From contig NZ_JAFCGY010000018.1 of NCBI RefSeq assembly GCF_016836705.1, positions 1-64,000 on the forward strand: a stretch of 64,000 bases of DNA, given 5' to 3'. This stretch comes from Mesorhizobium caraganae. GTDB taxonomy: Bacteria > Pseudomonadota > Alphaproteobacteria > Rhizobiales > Rhizobiaceae. The notes under the pieces were generated by a model. The model was not told the origin of the DNA. It searched no databases and saw nothing but the letters and a program-made list of their open reading frames with translations. A program made the position numbers and the translations under genes. Positions 16,136 to 24,943 of this stretch are shown piece after piece. Every line of letters begins with the position of its first letter. Within the stretch, counting starts at the first letter, position 1.

Positions 16136-16326
16136 CGCTTCGTAATCCTAGGGCGGAGTGAACGCGAAGCGGAACGGAGACCCTAGGATCCATTCCGTTA
16201 CATTTCCGACGATTGCAGCGGTGCAGAACAAATCTCCACAGCCTCGACGCTCAGGCGTCACGGCATGGATCCTAGGGTCTGCGCCGCGTCGCTTCGCTCC
16301 TTGCTTCGCCCTAGGATGACGAAGCG
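16136..16326. repeat. Imperfect inverted-repeat intergenic element (CCTAGGGCG family)
   Basis: Two arms of about 65-75 bp (16136-16203 and 16252-16326) are inverted copies of each other. Both contain CCTAGGGCG, GCGAAGCG and AGACCCTAGGATCCAT. They flank about 48 bp of unique sequence. The element fills the space between the convergent zur and polA genes and could fold into a long hairpin acting as a two-way terminator. Elements with this look recur in Mesorhizobium genomes as I remember them. No coding potential was seen. Confidence 0.75.
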
Positions 16327-16334
16327 GCCGAACG

Positions 16335-19283
16335 TCAATGCGCCTCGTCCCAGTTGTTCGCCGCCCGAGCATCAACGTGCAGCGGCACCGACATCGAGAT
16401 TGCCGGCATCGGCGCGTTTTCCATCACGCGGCGCACCACGGGGATCGTCGCTTCGACTTCCGCTTCCACCGTCTCGAAGATCAGTTCGTCATGCACCTGT
16501 AAGAGCATGCGGGCGGAGAGGCCGGCCTTCTCCAGCGCTTCGTCCATATGCACCATAGCACGGCGGATGATGTCGGCCGCGGTGCCTTGCAGCCTGGCGT
16601 TGATCGAGGCGCGCTCGTTGAAGGCGCGGATCGACGGGTTTGACGATCTGATCTCCGGATAGTGGATGCGGCGGCCGAAGATGGTTTCGACGAAACCATG
16701 TTCGCGCGCATAGGCCTTGGTCGCCTCGATATAGTCGCGGATGCCCGGGAAGCGCTCGAAATACTTCTTGATGTAGGCGCCGGCTTCCTCACGCGGGATC
16801 GACAGCTGGTTGGCCAGCCCAAAGGCCGAAATGCCGTAGATGATGCCGAAATTGATCGCCTTGGCGCGGCGGCGCACTTCTGAAGGCATGCCTTCGACCG
16901 GAACGGAAAACATTTCCGAGGCGGTGACGGCGTGGATGTCGACGCCGTCGGCGAAGGCTTGCGTCAGCTGCGGGATCTCGGCGACATGGGCGAGCACGCG
17001 CAATTCAATCTGGCTGTAGTCGGCCGAGACCAGTTTCTGGCCCTTGTCGGCGATGAAGGCGGTCCGGATCTTGCGTCCTTCGGCGGTGCGCACCGGGATG
17101 TTCTGCAGATTGGGATCGGACGAAGACAGCCGGCCCGTCGTCGTCGCCGCCAGCGCATAGGAGGTGTGGACGCGTCTGGTGTCGGGATGGATGAAGCCGG
17201 GCAGCGCGTCGGTGTAGGTCGATTTCAGCTTGGTCAGCTGGCGCCAGTCGACGATCTTGCGCGGCAGTTCGTGGCCTTCGGCGGCAAGGTCTTCCAGAAG
17301 CTGCGCGGAGGTCGACCATTGTCCGGTCTTGGTCTTGGAGCCGCCGGGCAGGCCCATGCGGCCGAACAGGATGTCGCCGAGCTGCTTTGGCGAACCGATG
17401 TTGATGCGTTCGCCGATAAGTCCGTAGATTTCCTCTTCCAGCCGCGCCGCGCCTTGCGCCAGCTCGCCGGAGAGCCGCGACAGGATCTGGCGGTCGACCG
17501 AGATGCCGCGCTGCTCCATCCGGGCCAGAACCGGCACCAGCGGCCGCTCCAGCCGCTCATAGACCGAGACCAGGCCCTTGGCGGCCAGCCGCGGCTTCAA
17601 CACCTGCCACAGCCGCAACGCCACGTCGGCATGGCCTGCGGCGTAGGCGGTCGCCCTGTCGATATCGACCTGCTCGAAACCGACGGAGCTTCTGCCGGAA
17701 CCGGCGAGATCCTTGAGCGGGGTCGTCGCATGGCCAAGCCACTTGTCGGCAAGCGACGACAAAGTGTGGTGGCCGGTGCCGGCGTCGAGCACATAGGAGA
17801 TCAGCATGGTGTCGTCGAAGGGCGCGATGTCGATGCCGTGACGGCTCATCACGACGATGTCGTATTTGGCGTCCTGGGCTATCTTGAGCACCGATTTGTC
17901 CTCAAGCAGCGGCTTCAGCAGCGCCAGCGCCTCGTGGACCGGAATCTGGTTCTCCAGCGCGCCGCCGCCGAGCAGGTCGCCTGCGCCGGTTCTGTGGGCG
18001 AGCGGCACATAGGCGGCGCGGCCGGGGCCAACCGCCAGCGAGAAACCGATGAGATCGGCCAGCATCGGGTCCGACGACGTGGTCTCGGTGTCGAAAGCGA
18101 CGATGCCGGTCTCCTTGGCCTGGGCCAGCCATGTCTTGAGCATTGCCGTGTCGCGGATCGCGACATAGGCGGCCGGGTCGATCCTGGCGGCGGATGCCGC
18201 TTCGAGACGAAGTGCTGAAAGCAAGGAAGGGGTATCGCCAGCCTTGGCGGTATCGGCCTTGGCTTCAGCTTGTGCTGCTTCGTTGGCTCCGCCGCCCCGA
18301 GCAACTGCTGGTGCGCCGGACCCGACATCGGGGCCATGCGCGGTGTCGGCGCGTTCGACGGTTACAGCGACGGCCTGGACATCGCCGGCTTCGGTGCTGG
18401 TCGCTTCGGCCACGCGGCGGGTCAGCGAGGTGAATTCCATAGTCTTGAGGAAGCCGATCAGCTTCGGCCCATCCGGCGCATGCAGCACGAAATCGTCGAG
18501 CCCGTCGGTCACCGGCACGTCGTTCTTCAGCGTCACCAGCTGACGCGAAATGCGCGCCTTGTCGGCATTGGCGATGATGGATTCCCGCCTTTTGTCCTGC
18601 TTGATCTCGCTGGCACGGGCGAGCAGCCCGTCGAGGTCGCCGAACTGCTCCAGAAGGTGCGCCGCCGTCTTCGGCCCGATACCGGGCACGCCTGGCACGT
18701 TGTCGACGGAGTCGCCGGTGAGCGCCTGCAGGTCGATCATCTTTTCCGGCGGCACGCCCCATTTCTCGATGACTTCGGGGATGCCGATCTGGCGGTCCTT
18801 CATCGGGTCGTACATGCCTACCGTGGGGCCGACCAGCTGCATCAAATCCTTGTCCGAGGAGATGATGGTGGTGTCGCCGCCGGCCTCGCAGGCAAGCTTG
18901 CAATAGGTGGCGATTAGGTCGTCGGCCTCGAACCCTTCCATCTCGATGCAGGGCAGGTTGAAGGCGATGGTAGCCTGGCGGATCAGGCCGAATTGCGGGA
19001 TCAGGTCTTCAGGCGGCGCGTTGCGGTTGGCCTTGTACTCCGGGTAGAGCTCGTTGCGGAAGGTTTTCGACGAATAATCGAAAATGACCGCGAAATGCGT
19101 CGGCACAATGCCTACATCGGTGTTGCGGGCGTCCTGCATCAGCTTCCACAACATGTTGCAGAAGCCGGAAACGGCGCCGACCGGCAGGCCGTCGGATTTG
19201 CGGGTCAGCGGTGGCAGTGCGTGATAGGCACGAAAAATGTAGCCGGAGCCGTCGATAAGGAAGAGATGATCGCCTTTTTTCAT
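16335..19283 (-). CDS. polA: DNA polymerase I
   Basis: The product (982 aa from ATG 19283, MKKGDHLFLIDGSGYIFRAY) fills gaps and removes RNA primers in replication and repair. Three domains are visible. The N-terminal 5'-3' exonuclease has the helix-hairpin-helix GVPGIGPKTAAHLL. The central 3'-5' exonuclease has VAFDTETTS. The polymerase domain has motif A (DYSQIELRVLAH), motif B (RRAKAINFGIIYGIS) and motif C (MLLQVHDELIFE). A Pro/Ala-rich linker separates the first two domains. The ATG 16 codons upstream adds no conserved residues. Confidence 0.98.
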   Translation of the reverse strand: MKKGDHLFLIDGSGYIFRAYHALPPLTRKSDGLPVGAVSGFCNMLWKLMQDARNTDVGIVPTHFAVIFDYSSKTFRNELYPEYKANRNAPPEDLIPQFGLIRQATIAFNLPCIEMEGFEADDLIATYCKLACEAGGDTTIISSDKDLMQLVGPTVGMYDPMKDRQIGIPEVIEKWGVPPEKMIDLQALTGDSVDNVPGVPGIGPKTAAHLLEQFGDLDGLLARASEIKQDKRRESIIANADKARISRQLVTLKNDVPVTDGLDDFVLHAPDGPKLIGFLKTMEFTSLTRRVAEATSTEAGDVQAVAVTVERADTAHGPDVGSGAPAVARGGGANEAAQAEAKADTAKAGDTPSLLSALRLEAASAARIDPAAYVAIRDTAMLKTWLAQAKETGIVAFDTETTSSDPMLADLIGFSLAVGPGRAAYVPLAHRTGAGDLLGGGALENQIPVHEALALLKPLLEDKSVLKIAQDAKYDIVVMSRHGIDIAPFDDTMLISYVLDAGTGHHTLSSLADKWLGHATTPLKDLAGSGRSSVGFEQVDIDRATAYAAGHADVALRLWQVLKPRLAAKGLVSVYERLERPLVPVLARMEQRGISVDRQILSRLSGELAQGAARLEEEIYGLIGERINIGSPKQLGDILFGRMGLPGGSKTKTGQWSTSAQLLEDLAAEGHELPRKIVDWRQLTKLKSTYTDALPGFIHPDTRRVHTSYALAATTTGRLSSSDPNLQNIPVRTAEGRKIRTAFIADKGQKLVSADYSQIELRVLAHVAEIPQLTQAFADGVDIHAVTASEMFSVPVEGMPSEVRRRAKAINFGIIYGISAFGLANQLSIPREEAGAYIKKYFERFPGIRDYIEATKAYAREHGFVETIFGRRIHYPEIRSSNPSIRAFNERASINARLQGTAADIIRRAMVHMDEALEKAGLSARMLLQVHDELIFETVEAEVEATIPVVRRVMENAPMPAISMSVPLHVDARAANNWDEAH

Positions 19284-19439
19284 GCCGGCAGGGATAGCGC
19301 GGCAGGGCGGCGCGGTCCATGGCAAAGGCACGCTTCCAACAGGCGTTGCGGCGCCATCCTGACAGAGGCTGCCTGTGAATGCCTCGTTATGGACCTCGGC
19401 CGCTCACAACCATGTTACAAAAGTGTAATTTTCGTGCCC

Positions 19440-19468
19440 TTGAAACGCCACGTTCGAAGACACAAATA
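19440..19468 (+). promoter_or_regulatory. Candidate promoter of the polA-adjacent small RNA
   Basis: TTGAAA (19440-19445, preceded by C, giving the rhizobial -35 CTTGAA) and CAAATA (19463-19468) are 17 bp apart. The predicted start point lies near 19475, just upstream of the first hairpin. The -10 hexamer is weak. Confidence 0.45.
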
Positions 19469-19474
19469 CATGTC

Positions 19475-19620
19475 ATCGGCAGTTTTCGCCGAGTCCGGAG
19501 CAAGGCCCGTCCCCCGCCTATCCCGGACAACTGCGGCAGCCTATCCCCCCTCTCCGGGCTGCCGCAACGTTTCGAGTAAAGGCCGCCGTGGTTCCCCCTC
19601 CACCACGGCGGCTCTTTTTT
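19475..19620 (+). ncRNA. Structured small RNA with three C-rich hairpin loops, polA-adjacent
   Basis: Between polA and the M20 peptidase, three consecutive hairpins end in a terminator. Hairpin 1 has stem GTCCGG/CCGGAC (19493-19498 and 19523-19528). Hairpin 2 has a perfect 10-bp stem (19532-19541 and 19557-19566). Hairpin 3 has a perfect 10-bp stem (19582-19591 and 19603-19612) followed by six Ts. Every loop contains a run of five or six Cs (GTCCCCCG, ATCCCCCCTC, TTCCCCCTC), suited to pairing with G-rich ribosome binding sites. No good ORF fits. From memory, the Rhizobiales alpha-r7 RNA (Smr7C in Sinorhizobium) also lies beside polA; homology is inferred. Confidence 0.75.
19582..19620 (+). 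terminator. Rho-independent terminator of the small RNA
   Basis: GCCGCCGTGG and CCACGGCGGC form a perfect stem with an 11-nt C-rich loop, followed by TCTTTTTT. It lies about 105 bp upstream of the next ORF, so it ends a separate short transcript. Confidence 0.92.
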
Positions 19621-19724
19621 GCCTTTCAACAAGCAAATTCCAGCCTGTGGTCTAATGATCGCGGGCTTTTCGTTTTGATGCGCTGCCTTTACGGTCCCGG
19701 CACCGAAAAGAAAGGCCCGCAATA

Positions 19725-21110
19725 ATGTCCACCATTTCCCCCGTCCTCGACCGTATCGATAAAAATCTCGACCAGAGCCTGGAGCGCCTGTTCGGCCTGC
19801 TCCGCATCAAGTCGATCTCCACCGATTCCGACTATGCCGCCGACTGCCGCAAGGCCGCCGAATGGCTGGTGTCGGAGCTCAAGCTGATCGGCTTCGACGC
19901 TTCGGTGCGCGACACGCCAGGACATCCGATGGTGGTTGCGCATCATGAGGGGCCGGCGGGTTCGCCGCATGTGTTGTTTTACGGCCATTACGACGTGCAG
20001 CCGGTCGACCCGATCGAGCTTTGGGAGAACGATCCGTTCGCGCCGACGGTAAAGGAGATCGAGCCCGGCCACAAGGTGATCACCGGGCGTGGTTCGGCAG
20101 ACGACAAGGGGCAGTTGATGACCTTCGTCGAGGCATGCCGGGCGTGGAAGCAGGTGCATGGCAATCTGCCGTGCCGCGTCACCATCCTGTTCGAAGGCGA
20201 GGAGGAGTCAGGCTCGCCGTCACTGAAACCGTTCCTGGAGGCGAACGCCGACGAGCTGAAGGCGGATTTCGCGCTGGTCTGCGATACCGGCATGTGGGAC
20301 CGCGAGACGCCGTCGATCTGCGTGTCGCTGCGCGGCATGGTCGGCGAGGAGGTCACCGTCAAGGCGGCCAACCGCGACCTGCATTCGGGCGCCTATGGCG
20401 GTTCTGCCGCCAATCCGATCCGCATCCTGGCGAAAATCCTCGCCGACATCCATGACGAGAATGGCCACATCACCATTCCCGGCTTCTATGACGGAGTCGA
20501 GGAGACGCCGTCGCAGATCCTGAAATCGTGGGAGACGCTGGGCGAAACCGCCGAGACCTTCCTCGGGCCTATCGGCCTGTCGATCCCGTCAGGCGAAAAA
20601 GGCCGCTCGGTGCTGGAGCTGACCTGGGCGCGGCCGACCGCCGAATTCAACGGCATTATCGGCGGCTATACGGGCAAAGGGTTCAAGACGGTGATCGCGG
20701 CGGAGGCGTCGGCGAAAATCTCCTTCCGCCTCGTCCACAAGCAGAATCCCGAGAAGATCCGCGCGGCGTTCCAGAAATTCGTCAGGGAGCGGATTCCTGG
20801 GGACTGCTCGGTCGAGTTCCATCCCCATGGCGGTTCGCCGGCGATCCAGCTCTCCTATGACTCGCCATTCCTGGCCAAGGCCAAGAACGCGCTGTCGGAT
20901 GAATGGCCGAAGCCGGCGGTAACCACGGGCGCCGGCGGCTCCATTCCTGTGGTCGGTGATTTCCAGACCTATCTCGGCATGGAATCGCTGCTTGTCGGGT
21001 TCGGCCTCGACGACGACCGCATCCACTCGCCCAACGAGAAATACGAGCTGACCTCCTTCCACAAGGGCCAGCGCTCCTGGGCGCGCATTCTCGATGCGCT
21101 GACGCGCTGA
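19725..21110 (+). CDS. M20 family metallopeptidase / dipeptidase
   Basis: The product (461 aa) is a cytoplasmic co-catalytic zinc peptidase of the ArgE/DapE/CNDP group. Metal and catalytic motifs are visible: VLFYGHYDVQP (first His and Asp), TGRGSADDKGQ (bridging Asp), LFEGEEESGSPS (general-base Glu and ligand) and CDTGMWD. The dimerisation domain starts near RGMVGEEVTVK. It probably hydrolyses dipeptides or N-acyl amino acids; the exact substrate cannot be read. It stands downstream of the small RNA terminator and has its own leader. Confidence 0.92.
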   Translation: MSTISPVLDRIDKNLDQSLERLFGLLRIKSISTDSDYAADCRKAAEWLVSELKLIGFDASVRDTPGHPMVVAHHEGPAGSPHVLFYGHYDVQPVDPIELWENDPFAPTVKEIEPGHKVITGRGSADDKGQLMTFVEACRAWKQVHGNLPCRVTILFEGEEESGSPSLKPFLEANADELKADFALVCDTGMWDRETPSICVSLRGMVGEEVTVKAANRDLHSGAYGGSAANPIRILAKILADIHDENGHITIPGFYDGVEETPSQILKSWETLGETAETFLGPIGLSIPSGEKGRSVLELTWARPTAEFNGIIGGYTGKGFKTVIAAEASAKISFRLVHKQNPEKIRAAFQKFVRERIPGDCSVEFHPHGGSPAIQLSYDSPFLAKAKNALSDEWPKPAVTTGAGGSIPVVGDFQTYLGMESLLVGFGLDDDRIHSPNEKYELTSFHKGQRSWARILDALTR

Positions 21111-21190
21111 AGCAGTGGGAAACCAGTTTCTGGTTGATTTTTCAGCGGATCGCGGCGAGGACGACCGTAAGCCGCGATCCGGAGAAGACA

Positions 21191-21811
21191 ATGAGCGACA
21201 TCCGCTTCCACAAGAACGATCTGCCCGACCTGTCCCACTACAATGTCGACGCAGTGGCCATCGACACCGAGACGCTGGGGCTGAACCCGCACCGCGACCG
21301 GCTCTGCGTGGTGCAGATCTCGCCGGGCGATGGCTCCGCCGACGTGATCCAGATCGCGCCCGGCCAGAAGAAGGCGCCGAACCTTGTCAGCCTGCTCAGG
21401 AACCGCGGCATCACCAAACTGTTCCACTACGGCCGTTTCGACCTCGCCGTGCTCTACAATGCCTTCGGCGTCATGCCGGAGCCGGTGTTCTGCACCAAGA
21501 TCGCCTCGCGGCTGACCCGCACCTATACCGACCGGCACGGCCTGAAGGACATCTGCTTCGAACTGCTCGGCGTTGGCCTGTCGAAGGTGCAGCAATCGTC
21601 GGATTGGGCGGCTGAGACCTTGTCGCCCGAACAGCTCGAATATGCCGCGTCCGACGTGCTCTATCTGCACCGTCTGCGCGATGTGCTGGCCGGACGGCTG
21701 GCGCGGGACGGGCGCGCCAAGGAAGCCGACGCCTGCTTCCGCTTCCTGCCGACGCGTGCCAAGCTTGATCTGATGGGCTGGGGCGAAGAGGATATTTTTG
21801 CGCACAGCTGA
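21191..21811 (+). CDS. Short RNase D-like 3'-5' exonuclease
   Basis: The product (206 aa) contains a DEDD exonuclease domain: DTETLGLN (Exo I), FHYGRFDLAVL (Exo II) and QLEYAASDVLYLHRL (Exo III with the DEDDy tyrosine). It lacks the C-terminal HRDC domain of E. coli RNase D, as is usual for the short alphaproteobacterial form. Start ATG 21191 follows GGAGAAG. A role in tRNA or structured RNA 3'-end trimming is likely by family. Confidence 0.92.
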   Translation: MSDIRFHKNDLPDLSHYNVDAVAIDTETLGLNPHRDRLCVVQISPGDGSADVIQIAPGQKKAPNLVSLLRNRGITKLFHYGRFDLAVLYNAFGVMPEPVFCTKIASRLTRTYTDRHGLKDICFELLGVGLSKVQQSSDWAAETLSPEQLEYAASDVLYLHRLRDVLAGRLARDGRAKEADACFRFLPTRAKLDLMGWGEEDIFAHS

Positions 21812-21901
21812 TGGTTCGGGCCCTTCGTTCCGCTGGAACCGGATGGGGGTGGCGGCGTTGTTCTGCGCATTCCGGATGGAAGTGCGACGAGAGGGGATGA
21901 C

Positions 21902-22108
21902 ATGGCAGACCGAAAGCCGATAGCAACCGCCCCGACGGACGGGTCCAAGGTCACTGTCCTGTGGAAGGACGGCGCCGGTGTCGTCAGCGAATCCGTCGGG
22001 CAGTACCGCGACGGCGCCTGGTGGGTCTACACCGACAGCGACACCCAGAAAAAGGTCGAGCCGACCAGCTGGCGGCCTGCCTCCAGTGACGATGACGACG
22101 ACCCGTGA
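21902..22108 (+). CDS. Small acidic hypothetical protein
   Basis: The product (68 aa) starts after a good GAGGGG site. It contains a repeated aromatic pattern (VTVLWKDG, GQYRDGAWWVY, TSWRPA) and an acidic tail (SSDDDDDP). The pattern suggests a small all-beta fold, but the family is not recognised. Codon use fits the surrounding genes, so I treat it as real. Confidence 0.65.
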   Translation: MADRKPIATAPTDGSKVTVLWKDGAGVVSESVGQYRDGAWWVYTDSDTQKKVEPTSWRPASSDDDDDP

Positions 22109-22215
22109 GCCCGCTGGCGGGTTGACGTGCTTTCGCATAGCGTGAAGCCGTTGAAAATGAGGCCGATTCGGGGCCGTCCGCTCCGCAGCTGCCTCTCATC
22201 CTGGAGGGACTCGCC

Positions 22216-22470
22216 ATGGGCATCGAAAGCCTTCTCATCTTCCTGATCATCGGCGCCATTGCCGGCTGGCTCGCTGGCCTCATCGTCTCGGGCTTCGGCT
22301 TCGGCCTGATCGGCAACATCGTCGTCGGCATTATCGGCGCCTTGATCGCCGGCTGGCTTTTCCCAAGGCTCGGCTTTGCCATCGGCGGCGGCATTCTCGC
22401 TGCCATCATCAACGCCACGATCGGCGCCGTTATCCTGCTGGTGCTGGTCAAGGTCCTGAAGCGAGCATGA
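22216..22470 (+). CDS. GlsB/YeaQ/YmgE family small membrane protein
   Basis: The product (84 aa) is a Gly-rich membrane protein with three hydrophobic segments: IGAIAGWLAGLIVSGFGFGL, NIVVGIIGALIAGWLF and GGGILAAIINATIGAVILL. This is the hallmark of the transglycosylase-associated/YeaQ stress family. Preceded by GGAGGG. The molecular role of the family is unclear; several members respond to envelope or acid stress. A large hairpin follows. Confidence 0.92.
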   Translation: MGIESLLIFLIIGAIAGWLAGLIVSGFGFGLIGNIVVGIIGALIAGWLFPRLGFAIGGGILAAIINATIGAVILLVLVKVLKRA

Positions 22471-22492
22471 GGCTCGGATTTTTATCTAACGC

Positions 22493-22531
22493 AATTCCAT
22501 GGAAAAGCGCTGCGCGCTTTCCCATGGAATT
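22493..22531 (+). terminator. 18-bp hairpin terminator
   Basis: The arms at 22493-22510 and 22514-22531 pair with one mismatch around a 3-nt loop and are followed by TTTTCC. It separates the YeaQ-type gene from the small membrane protein gene, whose ribosome binding site starts 6 bp later. Confidence 0.7.
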
Positions 22532-22549
22532 TTTCCAAAGGAGCGCGCC

Positions 22550-22696
22550 GTGAAGCAGAATACACTCTACCTTCTCGTCGGCGCGCTCGTTGTCGTGGTC
22601 ATCGCGCTCGGTGCGTATGTTTATCACGAACAGACCAAGCCAAAAGGCGTCGAGCTCAAGATCGACGACAAGGGCATTTCGATCCAGCAGAACTGA
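22550..22696 (+). CDS. Single-helix small membrane protein
   Basis: The product (48 aa) begins at GTG 22550, just after AAAGGAG. It has one membrane helix (TLYLLVGALVVVVIALGAYV) and a short C-terminal tail, KGVELKIDDKGISIQQN. Similar short proteins are common in Rhizobiales and are uncharacterised. The upstream ATG at 22499 lies in the hairpin arm and is less likely. Confidence 0.75.
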   Translation: MKQNTLYLLVGALVVVVIALGAYVYHEQTKPKGVELKIDDKGISIQQN

Positions 22697-22864
22697 GCCT
22701 GCCGTCGACGGCGGCGGGGCGCCGGCTGGCTGCATGTAAAAAGGCATTGGCGAGGTCTCCCGCGATTGCCCCGACATGGAATTCGAATGACGGATCGACG
22801 CTTCGGCGCTATGATGTCGATATAGGGCGTTTGGGGTCAACCAACCTATTACTAGGAGGTTGCC

Positions 22865-23245
22865 ATGAAACACCAAACACTGGACCAACTGCATGCAGTG
22901 GCCGAGGTCAACACACAGCCGGTAATGAGTCGAACCCAACGTCTCGTACGTTGGGCCGAGCTTCTTGAACGTGAGCCCAGCCGGCTCCTGACCGCGCTCG
23001 CCGGGACTGAATACCGTGCCCCGCCGGAGCGCGATGTCATGCGAGGCGATGGCTCGCCGATAGCGGTTGCCTTCACGGACCCCATATTGCACGACGAAGG
23101 TCTGAAAGACGACAGCTATGGCGAAGCCAAGCGCTTCTTCGAGTTGACCGACCACCAACTGCACGAGATCGTCTGCTACTGCCATGTCGGCGAGGTTATG
23201 CAATCGTCCAGGGCAGCGCTCTCGGTTCGTGCGGCGATCGGCTGA
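22865..23245 (+). CDS. Conserved hypothetical protein
   Basis: The product (126 aa) follows an excellent AGGAGG site and starts MKHQTLDQLHAVAE. Internal features include MSRTQRLVRWAELLEREPSR, an acidic middle region, and ELTDHQLHEIVCYCHVG with two close cysteines. It looks soluble with no signal peptide. I recall similar unknown proteins in Mesorhizobium and Bradyrhizobium but know no function. A long-stem hairpin at 23284-23333 may terminate it. Confidence 0.8.
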   Translation: MKHQTLDQLHAVAEVNTQPVMSRTQRLVRWAELLEREPSRLLTALAGTEYRAPPERDVMRGDGSPIAVAFTDPILHDEGLKDDSYGEAKRFFELTDHQLHEIVCYCHVGEVMQSSRAALSVRAAIG

Positions 23246-24019
23246 CGCATGTCCACCAGGTGATTACCTGGTGACGGGTGATTTTGGGGCGCGGTCGAAC
23301 GCGAAGCTGCGACCATTTGCGATCGCGCCCCAACGCGGAACATGTCCGCGACTGCCTGGTCACGGCTGAGAATGGCTCGGGCCTTGCCGCCCGGACAAAA
23401 TGCCACGCGAGGGCGATTGTCTTCGTTGGAAGTCGTTACCGCCGAGCCACCATGGACAATGCTCAATCGTCGCCGAGGCCATCCATCACGACACCGAAAT
23501 CATTGCGCCCCGTGCGGTACTCAGCCGCTGGCCAAATGCTCCAACGACACCCTCTACCGAGTCAGGTATGCAAACGCGCCTTTATTCGTAGATGTTCGTG
23601 ACGGCTTAGCCGTCTAAGACATGGCTGAAGCCCAAATTTTCAAGAAAGCCGATTTCGAATTGCTAGGTGTGTGATCGCGCTCAAACGCTGCACGCCCCTG
23701 AGGGTCGGGGCAATACAGCTTTCATCAGGTATCCCGATCGTGTGCCGACGCCGATCGTGCCAATGTCCCCAGCTTGCAAAAGCCATTTGCATCGGACCAT
23801 TTTATGCTGGAGGGTGAAATCGTAAGCAAAAGGTTATCTATGTCGCGATAAGATGAGGGAATCCACAAGGAGCAATAGATCCTTGATCTTGAACACTCAG
23901 TGGGAAGCAGATATCGTGGAGCAGCTCGCAGATAGACTAACGCACGCACGGAATATTGGTCGGCATAGGAGCGATTTGTGCCGAAACTCGATTGCCGTTG
24001 GCGAAGCGAGGGAGCAACG
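23246..24019. other. Gene-poor stretch with two dyads
   Basis: No convincing gene was found in about 770 bp. An 8-bp perfect dyad lies at 23254-23273 (CACCAGGT / ACCTGGTG). A perfect 10-bp stem (TTGGGGCGCG, 23284-23293, with 23324-23333) encloses a 30-nt loop and may terminate the preceding gene. Short open frames on both strands have mixed codon use and no recognisable domain. The region is less G+C-rich than the window average and could be decayed DNA. Confidence 0.5.
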
Positions 24020-24943
24020 ATGGGAGCTGATGCGCCGCATGCATCGGCAGTGGTGAATGCTCTGCAGAGGCGGCGCTCGATACCTGTCCTGTGGGTCCTA
24101 GCGCCACCGGCGTTTTTGATCGTCACCGCAGCGATTGTTCGATTGAGCCTTGGACCAGCCTTGGAGAGGCTGTCAGCTGACTATACCAGCAGCGTCATTC
24201 TCGAATCGGATAGCCGCTTTCGGCAGACGCCGGATGCGGCCTTCGCCGCGTTCCACCAGCAGGGCCGTCGTGTCGACCAAGTGCTGAGCGCCACCGGCGA
24301 CGTTGCCGTCGTCCAGAGCCATATCGATTGGACGACTGACACCGGACAGGTGAACTATCAAACCACCGGCCTTTATGGCGTTGATCGCAAGACCCGCCAG
24401 AATGTCGCGGGTTACGGCGACCTTAGCCGCAGCGGGCAATTCATGTTCCCGCCGCAGCTGAAGGGCGTTACTGATAAGATCTGGGACCCCTATTATGGTG
24501 GTCCACGGCACCTGGCTTTCGATCGCAATGAGGTGGTCGACGGTCTGACCCTCGCAGTCTACCGCTTCACGATCGCGAACCTCGACGAAACAAAGACCTA
24601 TGATTATCTTCCAGACGTGCCCGAGCGCTTCGGGGTCGGGACAGACGGCGAAGGCTTTCTATGGGTGGAGCCCGTCTCAGGTATCCTCGTCGACATGACG
24701 GACAATGGCCACAGCTTTTTCGTTGATCCGGCCACGGGGAAGTCGATAGGAGACTTTAGTGTCTGGCAAGCTAGGTATTCCGCGCAGTCTAAAGCTGAGC
24801 TGTTCGACGTGGCGGCTTCGATCCGCCAGCGCATATCAGCGGCGAAAATCTGGCTGCCCGCTGCCCTAATAGTGCTGAGTCTCGCTTGGGTGGGGACCGG
24901 TTTGCTTTGGCTTCGCCGCGGCACGCGGCCGAGTGCGGAATGA
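24020..24943 (+). CDS. DUF3068-like (PorA-family) membrane protein
   Basis: The product (307 aa) has an N-terminal membrane helix (VLWVLAPPAFLIVTAAIVRL), a large exported domain and a C-terminal helix (IWLPAALIVLSLAWVGTGLLW) before an Arg-rich tail. The exported part has VDRKTRQNVAGYGDLSRSGQ and DGLTLAVYRF, features I associate with DUF3068 proteins, better known in actinobacteria. It starts a four-gene signalling operon and overlaps the kinase start (ATGA), so it may be the sensor partner or output of that kinase. The family call is from memory. Confidence 0.75.
   Translation: MGADAPHASAVVNALQRRRSIPVLWVLAPPAFLIVTAAIVRLSLGPALERLSADYTSSVILESDSRFRQTPDAAFAAFHQQGRRVDQVLSATGDVAVVQSHIDWTTDTGQVNYQTTGLYGVDRKTRQNVAGYGDLSRSGQFMFPPQLKGVTDKIWDPYYGGPRHLAFDRNEVVDGLTLAVYRFTIANLDETKTYDYLPDVPERFGVGTDGEGFLWVEPVSGILVDMTDNGHSFFVDPATGKSIGDFSVWQARYSAQSKAELFDVAASIRQRISAAKIWLPAALIVLSLAWVGTGLLWLRRGTRPSAE

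Noticed and set aside
23176..23466. 96-codon minus-strand frame in the gene-poor stretch
   Set aside because: It overlaps the end of a well-supported gene, has no ribosome binding site that I can see, and resembles no known family.
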